DNA from: Puccinellia tenuiflora
Lineage: Eukaryota; Streptophyta; Magnoliopsida; Poales; Poaceae
DNA: 64,000 nucleotides
Assembly (NCBI GenBank): GCA_012064385.1
Contig: QRDG01000524.1
Coordinates: forward strand, 461,094 to 525,093
Direction of reading: 5' to 3'
The notes under the pieces were generated by a model, which had not been told where the DNA came from, did no database searches, and saw nothing but the letters and a program-made list of their open reading frames with translations. The position numbers were made by a program, and so were the translations under genes. This document shows, piece by piece, positions 47,701 to 57,626 of the stretch (position 1 is the stretch's first letter; each line of letters begins with the position of its first letter).

Positions 47701-48147
47701 TCTTTAAAGGAATCAATGAAAGCACCGGTCAGATTCGAACATTATATGTATACGAACGTACCAGGAGTCCAGGAGCAAGAGACAGGAGTCGCAACGGCGC
47801 AGCCTTGCTCGCAGGGGCAGGCTGCAGGCAGCAGGGCGTCGGCCGTTCAGCTCCGGCGTGACGGGCTGACGGCGTCGATCCGAGGCGGCGATCTCCGGCT
47901 CTCCGCTGACCTGGAGTCCTGGACGAGTAGGCAAAACGACGAGCAGCCAACGGGATTAGGAATAACTGAATACGATCGATCGCCCAGCGCCTGCGATCAC
48001 CCAAGCGTCGCGTGTGCGTGGCTGCTGGTCTAGGATTTTTTAGTTGGGCTGATCCGGCCTTGTATTGTTAAGCAAAAAATTATGGGCCCCCTTCATACTT
48101 GGGCCCCTGGCGCCGGCCCACCTCGCCATACATAAGAGTCGGGCCTG
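44752..48147 (-). mobile_element. hAT transposon 1 (TTF-zinc-finger type) inserted in the LINE
   Basis: 3396 bp with imperfect terminal repeats cagcgccggctctaa and, from the other end, caggcccgactctta. Flanks are atgatgcc (44744-44751) and gtgatgcc (48148-48155), 7 of 8 matching. The transposase gene lies on minus and fills most of the element. The LINE frame resumes across the flanks, confirming the boundaries. Confidence 0.9.
44922..47583 (-). pseudogene. hAT 1 transposase, decayed
   Basis: On minus: a Lys/Arg-rich start MMPPKHKYGAEKRKK (47583), an intron about 47361-47286 (gtaagt...atgcag), a TTF-type zinc finger region (DPRTWDNID, HFSYDYYSRKL), a DUF4371-like region with VILDCTPDVSHEEH, and the C-terminal hAT dimerisation region with VMVASAERSFSKVKLLK. 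Lesions: TGA in the zinc finger where Cys is expected (about 46963-46961), a frameshift near 46360, TAG near 46193 and TAA near 45641. The element is therefore inactive on its own. The family resembles plant zinc-finger MYM/TTF hAT proteins. Confidence 0.85.
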
Positions 48148-48507
48148 GTGATGCCGAGAGAGTGGCACCTTGCTCAATCTGTGAAGGAATGGTGGCATGA
48201 GGTGATCCACAAGAGAGGATCTCACCGGAAGGCGATGGCTTCGCTTTTCATGCTTGTCTCGTGGGAAATTTGGAAGGAAAGAAGCGCTAGGGTTTTCAAA
48301 ACCACGCCTCCAACATGTCCAAGATCAAAGAAGAGGCGGCGATGTGGTGCCTCGATGGTGCAAAAGCGATTAGTAATGTAATATGCCGTGAGAGTGATTG
48401 ATCTTGTTTAGCCGTGGCGCTTATTGACCACGGTTTGTAAGACCTCTAAATTTCTTCTTCTTAATTAATGAAAATGACAAGCCTTTTGCCTTGTTTAAGA
48501 AAACACC
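48148..48507 (+). mobile_element. LINE fragment III (right part of the split LINE, with tail)
   Basis: Reads MPREWHLAQSVKEWW and LVSWEIWKERSARVF, the usual LINE C-terminus, then a 3' UTR ending near ttgccttgtttaagaaaa. Joined to fragment II at the shared atgatgcc, the reading frame is uninterrupted (LHDMMPREW). Confidence 0.85.
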
Positions 48508-50602
48508 TCTAAATCACTTTCTTCTTAATTAGTTTACATGACTTTCTCACGTATTTACGTTCTGCCAAAAATCGGTCTAGGCTTGCTCGTATGTTCTCCC
48601 TTCTCAACTCGTCACGACGAGTGTTAGTTTATACACGTGGTCGGCTATTTTTTGCATATTGCTCCCTACCGTTTGTTTCCTCCCATCCGTTCATCCTAAC
48701 GGGCTAGCCATTTTATCAAACAGCTGACATGCATCCCTTCTCGTTGTCGTCCTTGCCTTGGCCTCTTGTAGTATGACACATCGCCGCCATCTCTCTCGCC
48801 TTGGCCATGTGGAACAAGGCCAAGCTAATCATCATTCAAGGAAACGACAATACAGAATCGAGCCCATGCGGTGATCAATGCTCATGTGCTGCTTGTTGCT
48901 TTGATTTAACGGTTTTAAACCTGGTCAAATAACATAATATAGAGATAAGGGGGAGGGGCCACAAAGCATTGTTCAACCCCTCCCCCATATGTGAAACTCC
49001 CTAATTCGGGGCGTTCTAAACAACACATGATTATGGCACCCCGTTTGTGCGCATATATAAGAGGGGGAGTCCTAGCTCCCCTAAATCTCCTAGACCTGCA
49101 CCGATCTCAGTGACCGTTGCCAGTGCACTGTTGCAGGAGGACAATTGTATGTTCGCAAGATCCAGTAAGACCTTAGCCACGTCTACTTCGACTATCTCAA
49201 CCCAGAACCTCACATGCACCGAGCAGGCAATGATGGCGACTCTAGGAAGTTGTAATGTTCCAAGCCCTCCTCCATTTTAATCAAATTATGTGTTCTGGAT
49301 GGCTTTTATGCGGGATCTTGAGGCTAAGTTGTAGTTTTAGATCTAACAATGGTATAGCAGGCCTAAATGATAGCCCTAGAACCCGATTTACGATTGTTGA
49401 TCATGTTTTGGTAGGTTAAGTTCATGTTTTAGGTAAGATTCTTAATGTTATATGCCTCAGATTATCCCAATTGTGTTTGCTAAAGAAATATTCTAGTCAA
49501 ATTAGTTTCGGAACAATGAAAAATAATAACGTTCATCAAGTTTGATTTACCTCGAATAAGTTTACGGTCAACCTGATGTTATTGGTTAATTAATCTTGAT
49601 CATGTGTCACAATGCTTAGGTCGTTATATATGACCAAAGAGAAGGAAGGGAATATGTTTTTTTGCAAGTAACAAGAAAATCTCCATTTATCCCAAACCCT
49701 AACCCTAATCGGTAGAACCTAATTTTGAGCACAAGCTGCGGCATGAGATTAAGGCGTCGAGTCATCACCTCCACCTTTGGGTCTATGCACGAGGGGAGGG
49801 CGACGCCCTGTGACACCTGCCAACAACAGGGAGAACACACGGAATGTTGAAGGCGACGCCAGGTCACCGAGCTCACCGTCGTCGCTCGAATAGTCGCCGC
49901 CTCGTCGTTGTGCACCACCCACCCCTCGCCGCACATACCAAGTGAATTGGTACAAGGAAGAGCGAAAAAAAAGAGAGTAAAAGACAAAGTGGTTTAATGT
50001 GTTTTCTATAACCACCGGATAAGAGACCCTGGGCACGATTTGGTGCACCTGGTTTCCTCCTTATTTTTTATTTTGAAAAGGTTTTTTTTTAGATTAACGT
50101 AAATACGTATATATGGTATATATATTTGTGCAAAGTTTCGGTTGGAAATACGTTTTATTTCAAGCTAAAAATAACAAACTTGTGTGTGCATAAAGTATTA
50201 AAGAATCCTCTACTCGCATTTGTCTTTTTTTGTGTAGCCTAAAATACAACATATTTCTAAAACAAATTGATGCGTACATGTAGAATGTGTATATGTACCC
50301 GTGTACTATTTGTCAGATTCAAAAGTGCGACGTTAGATTTTTTTTCGAAAACGGGATCACCAGTGGTGCCCAGGTGCCAAAACAACATTTCGCCGGAAAC
50401 CGCTGAAATGTAAAACAACATCTCTGCCATCATGCTGCAGCACACACAGTGTAAAACTCTGTGGCACGAGGATACCGTGGACTGCGTCTAGCTCAGAGCA
50501 CCAACAGCAGTTTCACACCGTGGCAGTCCATAATGCCAGAATGGATCGTATACATGAAAAAAAAATGAATTAAGAGGCAGGCGCCCTGATTCCATTCAAT
50601 TG
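48508..50602. other. Intergenic, nothing firmly recognised
   Basis: Mixed-composition sequence with short frames only. 49060-49280 has a 75-residue open frame without a recognised domain. No repeat boundary could be fixed. Confidence 0.35.
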
Positions 50603-50688
50603 AAACAAAAACGAACAGGAAACAGCAAACATCTAGCTCAGAGTACTGTAATTTTTTATAGTACACCAAGCTGCAAGAACGAAGATCT
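50603..50688 (+). repeat. 86-bp direct repeat, copy 1
   Basis: aaacaaaaacgaacagg...gaacgaagatct recurs at 52717-52802 with three differences in 86 bases; the copies lie 2.1 kb apart. Similarity resumes for a few bases (gctgtct) after a short gap. Could be the ends of a small terminal-repeat element or a local duplication. Confidence 0.8.
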
Positions 50689-52716
50689 CCACTTTCGCTG
50701 TCTCCAGGTAACAAATTGATCAATTGACTTTCTACCTGTGTCTGGAAGTTGAGGACAAATTACTGAAATGATAACTAGTATGAGCTAAATCTGTTTTTGC
50801 CTGGTGGTGTTTTGCAGATGACGTGCATATCGGTTCGTGGGCGACATATTTGATCCTGCCACATCGAGGTCCATCTACGGAAGCTGAAGGACATCGAAGG
50901 TATCACCATGAAGACGATAAGCGTGCTTGATAAGTGTAGTTTCATTTGCAGTATTAAGTCTGCCCTGCTCGTGGGAGCAGGGGAGGGGAGACTATGTTCC
51001 CACTAGCAAAATGAATTCTGATCAACCTGGCAGCACCTCAGTTCGATCCCGTCGTGAGTAGCCAGCCTTCTCTGAACTATCCATCCCGTTCTCTGAAAAT
51101 TAAGTTGCTGAACTTGTTCCCTGATGTTTTGACAGAGGAGGCTGCTGTCGAGGTATGACCCGGGCGAGGCCTGTCTGGCCAGTTATAGAGCGGGCAGGCG
51201 TGCAACCTGGGAGAGAGACAGAAATCTAAGCGTGCCTGGAGGTCTCATGAATTGGATAGATACATGTCAGGTTGCAAGCCGGGCAGTATGCAGCTGTACG
51301 CTATAGCATTTTGCGGGACAGCACAACACCTCCGGACGCGCGCGGCCGGCCGCCACTGACCGCTGAAATTGGTGCGGGACGTTGCGGCATCCCGCACCAG
51401 CCCGCAAAAGACCGCCAGTGACGCAAAAATGGCATGCACAAGTTACACCAGTACTAAAAACAGCTCAGAGCAGTACTCATACAGGAACGTCGTACTGAAA
51501 ACAGTTGATTGATAACAGTACTAAAAACAGTTGAGATCAGCACTACTGTTACACTAGTTGACATGAACATCTTACATTTCATCGAAGGTGAAACAGAAAC
51601 ATCAAGTCTAGCTGAACAAATTAAGTCCAGGGCCAAGACAACATTGACTTTGAGATTTATTTCATCTCTGAATCACACCAGGAACGTTTGATGACCATGC
51701 ACAGCGGAGCAACAGGAAGCAACCATAATCAGCTCACATGCAGACAAGTATACAGAAACAAGAAGCTGAAGTTATCCATTCCTGTAAAGTTGATAAAATG
51801 AATTGTATTAGCTCACATGATTTTGTAAATTAATGCAAGAGCTTAGTCAAATTCTGAAAAATCATGCAAATCCTACTACCATAATCAGGAAAGCAATTAG
51901 AGTTTACTTTACCATGAACATATGTGCCTAAAAATAATCACCTACTCGGTGAAGATGAAACAATAAGCACTTATATTCATAAGATCAATCAAGCAAGGCT
52001 GAAAGATGAAACAATAATCACTTGTATTCAAAACTGTGAAGATGAAACACATGTCATTTTGCAAGGATTACATGAATTTGCAAAGCCGGCTCGTCGCCTA
52101 CTGCTAGAAATGTATCTTGTGTCAAGGAATAAATATAAACAGAAGAAGGTTGTATCTTAGGTATCTTATGCAATTTTTCTTCCACAAACGTTGGACTGTC
52201 CAAATAAGATACAGTATGAAACTATAATATGAATATGATCAGCTGCATCAGAGCTTGTACAATGGGTACACAACAGGTTCAGAAGTTCTTTGTCTAAGCA
52301 GTGAAAGAACAACAATCATCCGGCGATGAATATGATCAGCTGCACATGAGCGCTAGCTAGCCTTGCAATGAAACTGTACTGCAATCAACAAAGAAAAGGG
52401 CTGCTCGTAGAAAGGACTGACTATAAGCACTAAGTTACTCTGTTGGTTCTATATCAGGCACAAAATATCTCTTAGTAGTACAGCAATCTACCACCAAAGA
52501 AAAGGCTAAAAGCATTTCGATTCAGAAAAAACAAATAGGATATCTTCATGACTGACGCAAGAATTTCAGTGTATGGGTCAGTTCTCTTCTCTCTATAATT
52601 AACAAATACTAAAACTTCCTCACGGGCGCTAGTACAAGAAAATATAGTTGGAGTCCTGTCTAATAGTGTGTTTAGAGTTTAGACTAAAGATCTTTCACTA
52701 CCTTCACTATAACGCC
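50689..52716. other. Region between the 86-bp direct repeats; no gene recognised
   Basis: Short frames only (for example 51924-52160). Contains atgaaacaataa-atcactt words in near-tandem at about 51957 and 52008. No reverse transcriptase or transposase seen. Confidence 0.35.
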
Positions 52717-52802
52717 AAACAAAAACGAACAGGAAACAGCAAACATCTAGCTTAGAGTACTGTAATTTTTTATAGTACAGCAAACTGCAAGAACGAAGAT
52801 CT
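52717..52802 (+). repeat. 86-bp direct repeat, copy 2
   Basis: See 50603-50688. It ends 186 bp downstream of the stop of the family B gene (minus), so it may lie in its 3' UTR. Confidence 0.8.
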
Positions 52803-52987
52803 TGCTGTCTACGCAGCAACTCTAACAGGCATCAACCTCAATCCCACCACCAATTTCAGAAGTACTAGCAATAGAATCGGATGTCAGGCACAATTTCAAT
52901 TTCAGAGACTAAGAAACTATCCAGACACTGTCTACGCAGCAACCGCAAGAACGAAGATCAGACAGAGAACATGTTCCAGCAAACTGC

Positions 52988-54070
52988 TCACTGGGGGAGG
53001 GTCTTGAGTGTAATCCACGCGGAATCGAAGAACTCAAGAGTAGCAGAGGTCCTCATTCGCTTGAGCGCGTCGTGTGCTGACCGGAGCTGCTCCCGTGCGC
53101 GGCGGAGGAGGTGCAGGGGCGCCGTCTTTCCGCCTGGCGCGTTCTGGATGCCCTCTACCGTAGTGGACGCAGTCGCAGACTCCAGGTGCAGGGCCGCCTC
53201 CTTCCCGGCGGTGGCGACCTCGCCGTGGCGGGTCGACCACCTGCTCCACAGGTCGCCGCGGGGGAGGCCGAGGTGCGGCGCCGCCAAGGTGAGGTCGCGG
53301 CCCGCCTCGTCGTGCACGCGGATGACGCGCTTGAGGTCGGTGAGTGCAGCGGCCAGCATGTCCTTGGGCTCCTTGTGGGTCTCCTCGTTGGCGCTGGCGG
53401 GGAGGAAGGTGGCGACGGCGTGGATGGCGAGCGGCACGTCCCTGGCCTTGCGCACCCATCGGTCGCGCTCCAGCGCCTTGAGGAGCTTCCACGCGGCGAA
53501 GAACTCGGCGCAGAAGGAGTTGTGCATGGCGAGGACGGCGTCGAGGGCGGCGGACGCCTCCATGTGGGCGGCGCGCGCCATCTCCTCCGCCGCGGCCGTC
53601 CAGCCGCGCCAGAGCGGGGAGGTGTAGGCGATGCGGCGCGCGGTGTCGAAGGCCTCCGCCGCGGCCTCGGTGTACCCCGCGGCCTTGAGTAGCTTGTCGA
53701 GCGCGTCCTTGGCGAGGAGGATTCCGTCGCGGCGGCGCTCCTCGCACGCCTCGACGAGCTCCGGGTGGTCCCTGGCGCCGATGCGCGCGCGGGCGACGGC
53801 GAACACGCGGCCGACCTCGATGTGGGTCGAGGAGATGGCGTGTACCTCCCTGCGGGCGGCCTGCAGGAGGTCCTGGGCGGAGGAGTCGTAGGGTTCGTCG
53901 GCGAGGTCGCCGCGAGCCAACGGGCCGAGGGCGAGGCGACGGCTCCGCTCGACGCGCAAGTCGAGCTCCGCGTGGGCGCCGTCGAGGATGGTGAGGACGC
54001 GCTCGGCGGTCGCCACGTCGAGCAGGTCGCCCGGGATCTCCAGCGAGAGCTCGACCATGGCGGTGTCCAT
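52988..54070 (-). CDS. Family B gene: uncharacterised 360-residue helical protein
   Basis: Intact single-exon frame starting MDTAMVELSL and ending at TGA. Ala/Leu/Arg-rich throughout, probably all-helical; no signal peptide, membrane segment or known domain recognised. A motif of the form (A)xxALxxMxxxxxxEFFxAWxxLK occurs twice, at about 168-203 (EFFAAWKLLKALERD) and in the last 36 residues (EFFDSAWITLK), and once at the C-terminus of the family A proteins. This links A and B and suggests an internal duplication. The only intact B member in the window; broken copies lie at 8850, 12718 and 28525. The start agrees with the pseudogene starts ATGGACAC. A Mutator-type MITE begins 55 bp upstream. 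Function unknown. Confidence 0.78.
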   Translation of the reverse strand: MDTAMVELSLEIPGDLLDVATAERVLTILDGAHAELDLRVERSRRLALGPLARGDLADEPYDSSAQDLLQAARREVHAISSTHIEVGRVFAVARARIGARDHPELVEACEERRRDGILLAKDALDKLLKAAGYTEAAAEAFDTARRIAYTSPLWRGWTAAAEEMARAAHMEASAALDAVLAMHNSFCAEFFAAWKLLKALERDRWVRKARDVPLAIHAVATFLPASANEETHKEPKDMLAAALTDLKRVIRVHDEAGRDLTLAAPHLGLPRGDLWSRWSTRHGEVATAGKEAALHLESATASTTVEGIQNAPGGKTAPLHLLRRAREQLRSAHDALKRMRTSATLEFFDSAWITLKTLPQ

Positions 54071-54124
54071 GGCTCTCGGCGCGGCTGCGGTGCTCTCTCT
54101 CTCGCGGGGCGGTGGGGATTTGTG

Positions 54125-54544
54125 GGGGGCAACTTGTGTGAGATCTCACCTTAGGTGAGATCTATGAGATCAATTTTTTTGCATGAGCAAAACATGTTCA
54201 AAAATTTTGAAAAAAATTGACAAGATGCACCTCTGTTACATATGCAACGTCAAAAATTTGCAAGTTCAAATTCGACATACAATTGGAGAAACAAAAAAGA
54301 GAAATTTCTGACTGAATAGTGCGAAACACTGTTCAGTCAAATCTGACACTATTCACAGTATGATTTAGCATTTTTGTTTCTCACGCTGTAGATCGAATTT
54401 TGAGCTGATTTTTTTTGGAGTTGTACAAACTACCGGTAAGTATGTTGTGTAATTTTTTCAGATTTTTGTCAATTGATAAATATGAATTTTTAGGCGTGAT
54501 CTCACGATCTCACCTAAAGGTGAGATCTCACCCAAGTCTCCCCC
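54125..54544. mobile_element. Mutator-type MITE in the family B 5' region
   Basis: 420 bp with terminal inverted repeats of about 45 bp, starting gggggcaacttg and, from the other end, gggggagacttg, both running into gtgagatctcacc. gggatttgtg flanks it at 54115-54124 and 54545-54554; a 9-10-bp duplication and long ends fit Mutator-like elements. Each end contains a further palindrome (gagatctcacct...aggtgagatc). It separates the B gene from its original upstream sequence. Confidence 0.8.
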
Positions 54545-54554
54545 GGGATTTGTG

Positions 54555-54707
54555 CCGGGTCGTTTGGGTGGGAGGGGGAAAGGGCCAGAAAAAGGTGGAC
54601 CCCACCCCGTAACGGCGGTTGCTGTGCGCCCATCCTATGGCAACTGCCGTAGCGCATCCCCGGGATTTTTTGCGTTGCAAAAAAAAAAAAAAAAAAACTA
54701 TACGTGA
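54555..54707. other. Original upstream sequence of the B gene, with an A-run
   Basis: Contains ggaccccaccccgtaacgg, reminiscent of the A-gene promoters (ggaccccacccttgag), and an uninterrupted A-run of about 19 ending near 54697. Confidence 0.4.
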
Positions 54708-54709
54708 TA

Positions 54710-54833
54710 CTCCCTCCGTTCAAAAATAAGTGTGTCAAGTTTGTCAAAATGTGAATGTATCTAGACATATTTTTATGATTAGATACATTCATATTTTGAC
54801 AAACTTAAGACACTTATTTTGGGACGGAGGGAG
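54710..54833. mobile_element. Stowaway MITE (Thalos-like)
   Basis: 124 bp, starts ctccctccgttcaaaaataa and ends in its near inverse ggacggagggag; TA at 54708-54709 and 54834-54835. The inner halves are also complementary (caaaatgtgaatgtatc and its inverse), so the whole element can fold into a hairpin. Confidence 0.93.
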
Positions 54834-55137
54834 TACTCGATGTTCAAAAATAGATTCCGGAGGAGCGAGTCGTCTGCCTCCGTGCTCAACGTCTTCTCAG
54901 TCAACGGCGGCGCCACTAGGGGGTCGACCCTGGTCGGCCGACCCGGCTGACCAAAATCAGGAATCGATACCCCAGGTCAGTGGTATACGGTAGACTCGTA
55001 TCGGTAAGCAACACTGTCGGTAAGGCAGGAAAAGAAAGAAAAAAAAAAGACAGCTTCCTCACCTCATCCCCACAACCACGAGGCCACGACCCGAGCGAAT
55101 CCCTAATCCTCTCCCTGCTCTGCTCCCCCACGCCACG

Positions 55138-55510
55138 GCAGGCCGCCGCCGACGAGCTGCTCGCGCGCGTCGAGTCGGCGCTCTCCGCCGCCACCGCCGA
55201 CGCGTTCCCGAGGTGCGATTCGCCGGCGGCCAAGGAGAGGCTCTGCCTGCTCGAGCTCGTCGGCGTCGACCGCCCGGGCCTCCTCTCCGAGGTCTTCGCC
55301 GTGCTGCACGACCTGCGCTGCGGCACCGTCGACGCCAAGGCGTGGACGCACGGGGGGGCGGGTCGCCGCACTGGTGTTCGTCCGCGACGAGGACACCGGC
55401 GCGCCGCGCGCCCATCCACGACGCGTCCCGGATCAGGCGCATGAGTCCCGGCTCAGGCACGTCCTCCGCGGCGGTGCGCGCGGCGCCAGGACGGTCCTGG
55501 TCGACCCGCC
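55138..55510 (+). pseudogene. Captured ACT-domain-repeat (ACR-like) gene fragment
   Basis: Reads LLELVGVDRPGLLSEVFAVL and CGTVDAKAWTHGG, then in shifted frames ALVFVRDEDTGAP and ESRLRHVLRGGARGARTVLVD. This matches the start of an ACT repeat of plant ACR proteins (RPGLLSEVFAVL is a hallmark). Known family role: ACT domains bind small ligands such as amino acids; ACR proteins are proposed nutrient sensors. A G-run and further small indels break the frame. It lies wholly inside hAT 2, so it was carried in by the transposon. Confidence 0.75.
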
Positions 55511-55699
55511 ACGCCGCGCCTCCTCTCCCGCCGGCCGCCGGCAGCCCGCAGGCGGCAGGCCGCAGCCCGGCACGGCACGCCTCCTCTCCCACCGCCGTGC
55601 CTCCTCTCCCGCCACGCCGCGCCTCCTCTCCCAGTCTCCCGCCGCCGTGCCTTCTCTCCCGCCTCGCCCCATTCGGGTTCCGGTCGTCGTCGCGCACTC

Positions 55700-57352
55700 A
55701 TGGATGCTGAAGAGGAGGCAGCTTGGTTAAGGGAGCACTGGCAAGAGGAAGAAGAGGACGCATCTGAGCAGTCGTCTGAGGAGGTCGAATCCGCAGGGGA
55801 GGCTGAGGAAGGAGTGGCAGCGCTGCAGCTCAATGGAGACGGGACTGCCGGGTCTTCGGGAAATTGCAGGAGGGCAGCCACCGGAGAGGTTAAATTTCCC
55901 TCTCTGATTTCAGTTTTTTACTTTAGTTTTGATGTGTACTTGTGTAGTTGTGTAGAACACTGCTTGTGTAGGATATTGCTCACTGATTGCTTACTATTTG
56001 TAGAATTCTCAACAACCAAATGTTCCTGAAATGTTTGATCTAGCAAATGTCATCGCTGATCCTGGAATTCGGAAACCAATTGATAAATTTGGTACCTCAG
56101 AAATCAGAGATAAAATGAGATGGGCATATTTGTCGAGAGGCCCGAGTCGATTGTTTGGTCATAAATTTCCCAAAACCAAATTTTGTAGGTGAGTGCCTCT
56201 TGTAAAAAGAAAGATGCATTGTTGCAAAAGCATCATGACCATATGGTATCACTACTTGAGAGTGGGGAGATCTTGCCAGGAAGAGGCCAACATCAAGAAA
56301 CAAGTTTAGCAAGACCGGGTGATACACGTTGGGGTTCACACCATAGAACTCTAATCCGGATTCATCAAATGTGGGATTCAGTGATTTCAGTGCTAGATAG
56401 TATTTCTCATGATGGGACAGATGCGGAGGAGAGAGGTTTGGCTTCAGGTTATATGATCAACATGGAAACCTTTGAATTTGTTATTATCTTGCATTTGATG
56501 CTTCGAGTGCTTGGTTTAACAAATGATCTGTCATACGCATTGCAACAAAAAGATCAGAACATAGTTTGCGCTATGAATATGATTGTCTCTGTGAAAAGTC
56601 TATTGCAGAAATTGAGAGATGATGGATGGGAGCCTCTCTTGCTGGCCGCTACTAATTTTTGTGGTGGAAGAAATATTATAGTGCCGAATATGGATGATAA
56701 CATTTGTGCCAGGGGTTATCCAAGGAGCTCACGCAAGATGGTTACTTGCTTGCATTATTATAAGGTACAAATCTTTAATCAGGTGCTTGATAGAAACATA
56801 GTTGAGATGAACAACAGATTTGGTGAAACTTCTACACGTCTATTAATGTGCACAGCATGCCTTGATCCTAGAGACTCATTTAGCAGATTTGATCATGGCA
56901 AGCTAGTTGAGCTTGCAAATATGTACTCTGCTGATTTCTCTTCACATGATTGCTATCTCTTAAGTGACCAACTCAACATATACATTGATGTCATGAAGAG
57001 AAGTCACGAGTTTTTAGCTTGTGATAGTCTGAGTGGTCTGGCTCTCAAGTTTGTTCATACTGGACATCATTTGATCTTTCCATTGGTATATCGCCTCATT
57101 ACACTTGCATTGACATTACCGGTGGCCACAGCATCAGTTGAGAGAGCTTTCTCTGCCATGAACATTATAAAGACAGACCTTCGAAACAAGATGGGTGATG
57201 ATTGGCTGAATAACTTGATGATTTGCTATGTTGAGAAAGAGATATTTGCAAAAATTGATGACAAGAAGATTATGCTGCGTTTTCATTCCTACAAGGAACG
57301 TCGAGGCCATCTACCTCAACACTTTCGTCTTCCTGGCATAAATCCAACTTAA
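55700..57352 (+). pseudogene. hAT 2 transposase, internally deleted
   Basis: An acidic N-terminus (MDAEEEAAWLREHWQ) is followed by an intron-like gap ending tttgtag near 56003. Then comes a TTF-region start (VIADPGIRKPID, LSRGPSRLF), joined near 56186 directly to the C-terminal half: ARPGDTRWGSHHRTL, a long helical region and the dimerisation part TLPVATASVERAFSAMNIIK. The first catalytic region between the zinc finger and DTRWGS is gone. The C-terminal half is open for 387 residues. Confidence 0.85.
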
Positions 57353-57626
57353 TGGTATGATACTATTAGTTTAAGTCATTTAGATGTCTTTTCGTGTTTT
57401 TGGTAGTTCTATTGTATAAATGATGAAAATTGGATCTTCTGGACCATTTCTTGTGTTGTTGTGTGTTGTATAAACATCCTTTTGTGCCTTCAAAAATTTA
57501 GACCTTATATGTTCGATCCCCCTCGTCTCAATTCCTGGCTCCGCCACTGTTCTCAGTCTATGATGGTCAAACTCGTCCGTGTCCACCTACACGTACGCGC
57601 AACGCCTAGCCTTGCGACGTAGCCTC

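Larger units (their letters stand above)
54902..57549 (+). mobile_element. hAT transposon 2 carrying a host gene fragment, perfect TSD
   Basis: ttctcagt at 54894-54901 and 57550-57557. Ends caacggcggcgcca and (from the right) cagtggcggagcca match at 11 of 14. 2648 bp. The left part holds an ACT-domain gene fragment; the right part holds an internally deleted transposase on plus. The element is therefore non-autonomous, with captured sequence. Confidence 0.88.

Noticed and set aside
49680..49715. Telomere-like aaccctaaccctaa
   Set aside because: Only about two to three units; too short for an interstitial telomeric array.
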